Part shown: piece after piece, positions 60,205 to 64,000 of the stretch
Numbering within the stretch: the first letter of the stretch is position 1
Layout: every line of letters begins with the position of its first letter
Assembly (NCBI GenBank): GCA_017529925.1
Contig: JAFXMZ010000008.1
Coordinates: 52,585 to 116,584 of the forward strand
Direction of reading: 5' to 3'
Length of the DNA stretch: 64,000 nt
DNA from: Clostridiales bacterium
GTDB taxonomy: Bacteria; Bacillota; Clostridia; Saccharofermentanales; Saccharofermentanaceae
Made by a program: the position numbers and the translations under genes
The notes under the pieces: model-generated
Seen by the model: only the letters and a program-made list of their open reading frames with translations
Database searches by the model: none
Told to the model about the DNA's origin: nothing

Positions 60205-61611
60205 TTAAAGTCTGAAGCGCCTGAAGCCGCGTCCAAACTCCCCTATCTTGTTCAGGACATCGAGAAGGCTTCCTTCCTGAGGTCCCTTCTCGACCGTTGT
60301 AGCAAAGCCCATCTTATCATTCTTGACCATATTGGTCTTGGATGAGAAATCGACATACTGGTCGATCGGAGGTGCAGAGTCTATCGGGTTCGTCGTCATG
60401 AACGAGATATTCTTGATCTTATAGATCGCATATCCGCTCAAAGGGAATATGAGGGCGAAGGCATAGGCTACGATATACAGGAAGTTGAGCAGCATTCCCG
60501 GAGAATGCTTCATTATAAAGGATAAAAGTACTATACATCCTACTATCGCTGCAAGAGGAAGTGCCGACCACTTGGCGACCTCGAGTCCTATCCTCGCCTT
60601 CCTCTTGACCTCGCTTACAGGCAGGTCTCCGGCGGCCTCTCCCGTCTGACCGTTGACTGCAAAGTCATATGGCAGTCCCTTATATTTATATTTCAGGAAC
60701 CACACGGGGAACAGCGCATAAGCCTGCTTAAAGTTCGTCGAAAAAGAACCTGTCGTCGTCAGCGACGTCTCGTTATACTCACCGACAGTTATGAACTTTC
60801 CGAGCTGCCTCGCATAGGAATCGATCCTCGAGCTTATCCTTTGAGTCATGTCGAGCGCAGACTCATCATATCTCTGTGCATAATAACCGGGAAGGTAGAA
60901 GCTGGAGAATGGTTCGAGCTCACTGTAATCAAAGGGCTCGACCGCTTCCATCAGCATATTCCTGATCTTCTTCGACCCGTCGAAAGGAACCTTCCTGACC
61001 TTGAAATCGATCTCTCTGTCAACCGTAAATACGAACTTCGTATTGCCTTCTATCAGTGAACCGGAACCTCCGAGGATCGTATGACAGTCGGCATCGATCA
61101 GCCAGAACGGAACATAGATACCCGTGATCTTCTCGAGGCTCTCCTCATCTATGAAGTTCCTCGGAACGTACTTATTCTTTTTCGCCCACTCGTAGAACTT
61201 CTTCTTGGCCTCTTCCTTCGTCACCTTGAACGGTATTATATAGTCAGGCCTGAACTCCCTGTCGAGTCTCCTCTTTATGAGTGCGAACGATCCGCAGAAA
61301 GCGCAGAATGTCGCCGCAGTGTTGTCATCCGTGACGACTCTCGCACCGCAGTTATCGCAAACGAACTCGATCTTGCCCGACTCTTCCTCCGAAGCTTCCT
61401 TGAGGTCCCTGGTGTCCATCATACCGACATTCTCAAGCGAATTCGGCATATAGAGATTACCGCAATTCTTACATGCAAGTTTCTCCAGGTTCGCATCGAA
61501 AAGGAGACTGCCCGCACAGGTCGGACACATCACATGGGCGGTCGTTTCCGTTATGACCTTTCCCTCGTCGTCAAAGACGACATCCTCTTTCATATCATCC
61601 CAAATAGCCAT
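60205..61611 (-). CDS. Zinc-ribbon membrane protein (paralogue 2)
   Basis: 468 residues, homologous to the protein at 24-25.1 kb. Zinc ribbons CPTCAGSLLF/CKNCGN and CDNCGA/CAFCGS, the same core (FRPDYIIPFKVTKEEAKKKF; ITGIYVPFWLIDADC; LFPVWFLKYKYKGLPYDFAV, NGQTGEAAG), and two C-terminal helices instead of one (WSALPLAAIVGCIVLLSFIM; LLNFLYIVAYAFALIFPLSG), then about 70 extra residues. It has a strong promoter whose start coincides with the ATG. It stands next to a sigma-factor fusion whose first 20 residues are also a zinc ribbon. Confidence 0.72.
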   Translation of the reverse strand: MAIWDDMKEDVVFDDEGKVITETTAHVMCPTCAGSLLFDANLEKLACKNCGNLYMPNSLENVGMMDTRDLKEASEEESGKIEFVCDNCGARVVTDDNTAATFCAFCGSFALIKRRLDREFRPDYIIPFKVTKEEAKKKFYEWAKKNKYVPRNFIDEESLEKITGIYVPFWLIDADCHTILGGSGSLIEGNTKFVFTVDREIDFKVRKVPFDGSKKIRNMLMEAVEPFDYSELEPFSSFYLPGYYAQRYDESALDMTQRISSRIDSYARQLGKFITVGEYNETSLTTTGSFSTNFKQAYALFPVWFLKYKYKGLPYDFAVNGQTGEAAGDLPVSEVKRKARIGLEVAKWSALPLAAIVGCIVLLSFIMKHSPGMLLNFLYIVAYAFALIFPLSGYAIYKIKNISFMTTNPIDSAPPIDQYVDFSSKTNMVKNDKMGFATTVEKGPQEGSLLDVLNKIGEFGRGFRRFRL

Positions 61612-61617
61612 AAATAA

Positions 61618-61646
61618 ATTTTACATTATGGCTATTTTCTTTTCAA
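61618..61646 (-). promoter_or_regulatory. Sigma-A promoter for a leaderless zinc-ribbon transcript
   Basis: Minus strand TTGAAA (61646-61641), exactly 17 bases, TAAAAT (61623-61618), then six bases to the ATG at 61611. Both promoter boxes are good and there is no ribosome site, so this is the clearest leaderless case besides pheL. Confidence 0.72.
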
Positions 61647-61693
61647 TAAAAATCGGTCCGGGGCGATACGATTTTCGACGTGATAAAAGCGCG

Positions 61694-63664
61694 TTATGAG
61701 GACAGCTGCGCCTCAAGATCAGAAAGGCTCAGCGGAGTCTTGATCTCGATGTGATCCTCCCTGCCTATGCCTACGCGTTCGCGGTCCTCATCCGTCAGTT
61801 CGCGGCGCTCCATCGTGGCAGGGAAATAGATATATTCATATATTCTGTCGCCGATCTCACCGGCGTCCTCAGCATCCCACGCTGTGTCATATTTGTTGGG
61901 ATCATATGCGTAACTGATGACCGTTTCAGTATCGGCTCCGGTTCCGTCAGATCTGATATGCCAGTAATGGGTGAAGATAGAGGCTCCCGCTTCATCGATC
62001 GATCCGCCGGTACAGATCAGGTTCTCCTTTTCGAAGTAATAGATCATGAGCCTTCCGGCACGTATATCCGATCGTCCTTCGCTGTCCTCCAGCAGTACTG
62101 CCTTACCGTCATAGACTGTGTAGAAACAAAAGAAAACATCGAAACCGTCTCCTGCATCATAGCCGCATACGAGCTCGGGGATATCATCATCATCTACATA
62201 TATCAGATTGAACTTGACCGGGATAGAACTGCCCCCGGCGTTAAAATCCGCAGGCGTGATACTGCGCGCCACTTCAAGATATGCATCCTTCCACCTCGTG
62301 TCTTCCTCGCCCTTAACGACATAGTCCTTTGTCATCGTCTCGAAAACGTATCCCTCTATCTCCTGATTGACCTTGACCGTTATGGTCTCTCCGTCCTCAA
62401 GGCCTTCGAACTTCTCCGGAGTAAAGGAGATACCGTCGCAGGGCATGTCACTGTGTATCACGATATTCGCGGTAACAGAGGGAGAGTATCCTTCAAATAC
62501 GACATCGATATAGTCAAAGGGATCTATCGTCACGGGCTCGGGAACAGCCTCGGTCTCCGTCTCTTCCGTTTCTTCGGTCTCATCCTCATCGCGGTCTCTT
62601 CTCTCGCGCTTTGAGCGGCTGTCCCTGCCGTCATCGGAGTTCCTGTCGATAAGATACTTCACTCCGAACCCGCCTGCCGTAAGCGTCGCTGCCGCAATGA
62701 CTACCGCTATGGCCTTGCCCGCTGTTGATGCGAGAAAGCCGGTCTTCGCTGCAGCTGCGGCTGCCGTTGCAGCAGTTGTTCCGGCGGCTCCTGAAGACGC
62801 CGCTGTCGCGGCAGTACCTGCCGCAGGTGCTGCCGACGCTGCGGGAGCTGCAGGCGCTCCGGGCATGACGTTGAGCTTCGGTATATCGAGCTTTTTCGCA
62901 TTTTCCATAAAGAAACGCATAAGGAACGGTATAGGTACGATCGCGTGGAGTCTGTCTCCGGTCTCCTCCTCGTACTTCTCTATACCTTCCTTTATCTTTA
63001 CCCTCGATGACTTGAGCCTCGTCTTGACGGTTCCCTCGGGGCACTCCATGAGCTTCGCTATCATCTCGACCGGGAACTCGTCAAAGTAGTGCAGGAGTAT
63101 CGTCTGATACTGGACATCAGACAGTTCCTTCTTCATTATCCCGTCGAGGATATTCCTCTTCGTCTCCACCATGATGAGTGAATCGGGGAGCGTCTCGAGG
63201 TTATCGTCACCATGTATGTCTTCTTCAGATCCGATAGTATCGTCGTAGGAGACATCACCATGTCTGGTCTTGTAGAGATTGAGCGATCTTGTGGCCGCTA
63301 TCCTCTTGAGCCAGCCGAAAAACTTCATATCATCCTGGAGCGACGAAATATGCTTATATACGGCCATGTAAGTATCCTGCATGGCATCATTTGCATCTTC
63401 GCTGTTGCGTAGTATACCGTAGCAGGTAGCGTAGACTAGCCTAGACGACTTCTCGTACATCTCGGAGAATGCGAGCTCGTCGCCCGCCTTTATCCTTTTC
63501 GAAAGCTGTGCATATTCATAAAAGATCTTCTTATCAGGCGCGATATCATTCTGCTCATCTTTGCCCTCCGACGCCTCTTCGTCCGGGTAATACATGGGCT
63601 TCCCGCAATTGATGCAGAATCTCATACCGTCTTCATTATCTGTTCCGCAGTATCCGCAATACAT
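61694..63664 (-). CDS. Zinc ribbon-ECF sigma-transmembrane-sensor fusion protein
   Basis: 656 residues. Zinc ribbon (YCGYCG, FCINCG; Cys 3, 6, 17, 20); ECF sigma region 2 at about 60-125 (GDELAFSEMYEKSSRLVYAT, DANDAMQDTYMAVYKH, FFGWLKRIAATRSLN) and region 4 at about 180-232 (SDVQYQTILLHYFDEFPVEM, CPEGTVKTRLKSSRVKI); an Ala/Gly linker; a helix at 316-339; then about 300 extracytoplasmic residues rich in Asp/Glu with strand patterns. ECF factors recruit RNA polymerase and are normally soluble. A tethered sigma would need proteolysis or membrane-proximal promoters. No anti-sigma gene is seen. GCGAGGA precedes the start. Confidence 0.82.
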   Translation of the reverse strand: MYCGYCGTDNEDGMRFCINCGKPMYYPDEEASEGKDEQNDIAPDKKIFYEYAQLSKRIKAGDELAFSEMYEKSSRLVYATCYGILRNSEDANDAMQDTYMAVYKHISSLQDDMKFFGWLKRIAATRSLNLYKTRHGDVSYDDTIGSEEDIHGDDNLETLPDSLIMVETKRNILDGIMKKELSDVQYQTILLHYFDEFPVEMIAKLMECPEGTVKTRLKSSRVKIKEGIEKYEEETGDRLHAIVPIPFLMRFFMENAKKLDIPKLNVMPGAPAAPAASAAPAAGTAATAASSGAAGTTAATAAAAAAKTGFLASTAGKAIAVVIAAATLTAGGFGVKYLIDRNSDDGRDSRSKRERRDRDEDETEETEETETEAVPEPVTIDPFDYIDVVFEGYSPSVTANIVIHSDMPCDGISFTPEKFEGLEDGETITVKVNQEIEGYVFETMTKDYVVKGEEDTRWKDAYLEVARSITPADFNAGGSSIPVKFNLIYVDDDDIPELVCGYDAGDGFDVFFCFYTVYDGKAVLLEDSEGRSDIRAGRLMIYYFEKENLICTGGSIDEAGASIFTHYWHIRSDGTGADTETVISYAYDPNKYDTAWDAEDAGEIGDRIYEYIYFPATMERRELTDEDRERVGIGREDHIEIKTPLSLSDLEAQLSS

Positions 63665-63777
63665 AATCGCCGTCCTCGCTTTTCTTCTTTATTGATTATA
63701 CCTATTAGACAGCGATAGTGCACTACAGGTTCATTTTCGATGAGATCAGACCGTAGAATGCAAACGTACTCAAAAAC

Positions 63778-63848
63778 GGACTCAATCCAATACTATTGAG
63801 TCCAAGAATAAGTCCAAATTACAAAATGGACTCGAAAATGGACTCAAT
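63778..63848. repeat. Cluster of GGACTC motifs with an inverted pair
   Basis: GGACTCAAT (63778-63786) and ATTGAGTCC (63795-63803) form a perfect 9-base inverted repeat with an 8-base spacer; direct copies GGACTCGAA (63828-63836) and GGACTCAAT (63840-63848) follow, and AGTCC lies at 63811-63815. The AT-rich region 63665-63975 has no other coding signal than the start at its end. Confidence 0.7.
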
Positions 63849-63901
63849 TCACATCAATTTGAAGTGGTAACGTAAAAGTAGACACGTTCTCAAAAAAGGA
63901 A

Positions 63902-63939
63902 ACACATCAGCCGTACTGCCGGCAGTACGGCTGATGTGT
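63902..63939. repeat. Perfect 38-base palindrome
   Basis: Two 19-base arms with no loop, mirrored about 63920/63921, without a T run on either side. It lies 36 bases before the next start codon. Operator, recombination site or insertion-element end are possible; it is not a normal terminator. Confidence 0.9.
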
Positions 63940-63975
63940 GGACATAGATATAAAATCTATCTACAAGGAGGACGT

Positions 63976-64000
63976 ATGCTGTACAATAAAACTGAGCGAC
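63976..64000 (+). CDS. Start of an unidentified gene (cut by the right edge)
   Basis: AAGGAGG (63965-63971) five bases before ATG 63976, then MLYNKTER in frame to the edge. Eight codons are too few to name a family. The upstream GTAACGTAAAAGTAGACAC (63867-63885) is reminiscent of the ends of IS21-type elements, so a transposase gene is one possibility, held weakly. Confidence 0.5.

Noticed and set aside
60023..60205. 60-codon leftward frame starting TAATG after the zinc-ribbon gene
   Set aside because: It runs through an 8-pair GC hairpin and into the next gene, composition changes midway, and there is no ribosome site. Coupled expression cannot be excluded.

Overview
The window reads as a chromosomal segment of an anaerobic Gram-positive bacterium of the class Clostridia. 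The pointers are a SCIFF peptide with its radical SAM maturase, Veg, formate-tetrahydrofolate ligase, an rqcP-divIC pair, MEP-pathway ispE, a TSCPD-domain protein, and lipoproteins of a kind typical of gut and rumen Clostridia. Base composition looks near 50% GC, except for a clearly AT-rich patch at about 25.4-27.6 kb. No rRNA or tRNA gene, CRISPR array or complete insertion sequence was found. The lineage below class is not certain.

Layout. 1-5 kb: a leftward type IV pilus operon (pilB-pilT-pilC-pilM, running off the left edge), divergent from a prepilin peptidase and yebC. 6.7-8.9 kb: three overlapping rightward genes of poorly known function (P-loop ATPase, DUF6062, YedF-like DsrE domain). 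9-10.8 kb: a very large PilX-like minor pilin with a strong promoter of its own. 11-17 kb: a DEDDh exonuclease and two giant YfhO-type membrane proteins. 17-20.5 kb: lipid kinase, membrane foldase and histidine phosphatase in an overlapping operon. 20.5-25.4 kb, leftward: HtrA with a coupled 37-residue membrane peptide, IMPACT protein, degenerate Nudix protein, TPM-domain protein, zinc-ribbon membrane protein, TSCPD protein. 25.4-27.3 kb: an AT-rich tandem duplication of a small protein plus lipoprotein. 27.5-28.8 kb: pheA behind what looks like a complete Phe-leader-peptide attenuator. 28.8-35.2 kb: a leftward operon of PucR-type regulator, FtsE, FtsX, murein hydrolase, methyltransferase and Hsp33. 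35.3-36.5 kb: a sugar-ABC ATPase. 36.7-43 kb: argCBDF, a GNAT enzyme, a membrane protein and ispE, ending in tandem terminators. 43-46.8 kb: veg, fhs and a beta-lactamase-fold protein. 46.9-51 kb: SRP RNA, dnaX, ybaB, recR, rqcP, divIC. 51-56.7 kb: a DUF885 lipoprotein, a zincin metalloprotease, a zinc-ribbon/HD protein and a PLP decarboxylase-like protein. 56.8-58.4 kb: scfA-scfB. 58.5-63.7 kb, leftward: membrane protein, second zinc-ribbon membrane protein, and a zinc-ribbon/ECF-sigma/transmembrane fusion. The last 300 bases hold repeats, a perfect palindrome and the start of another gene.

Most noteworthy points: (1) upstream of pheA, a sigma-A-like promoter, a 28-codon leader ORF with nine Phe codons, an antiterminator pairing and an intrinsic terminator are arranged as in classical enterobacterial ribosome-mediated attenuation; (2) at least seven genes, this leader included, have a -10 element 6-7 bases before an ATG that lacks a Shine-Dalgarno, the signature of leaderless mRNAs; (3) an ECF sigma factor is fused to a zinc ribbon, a transmembrane helix and an extracytoplasmic domain; (4) FtsE carries an acidic tail of about 200 residues; (5) three tandem intrinsic terminators with a 51-base period follow ispE. 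Everything here was read by eye; no database search or folding program was run.
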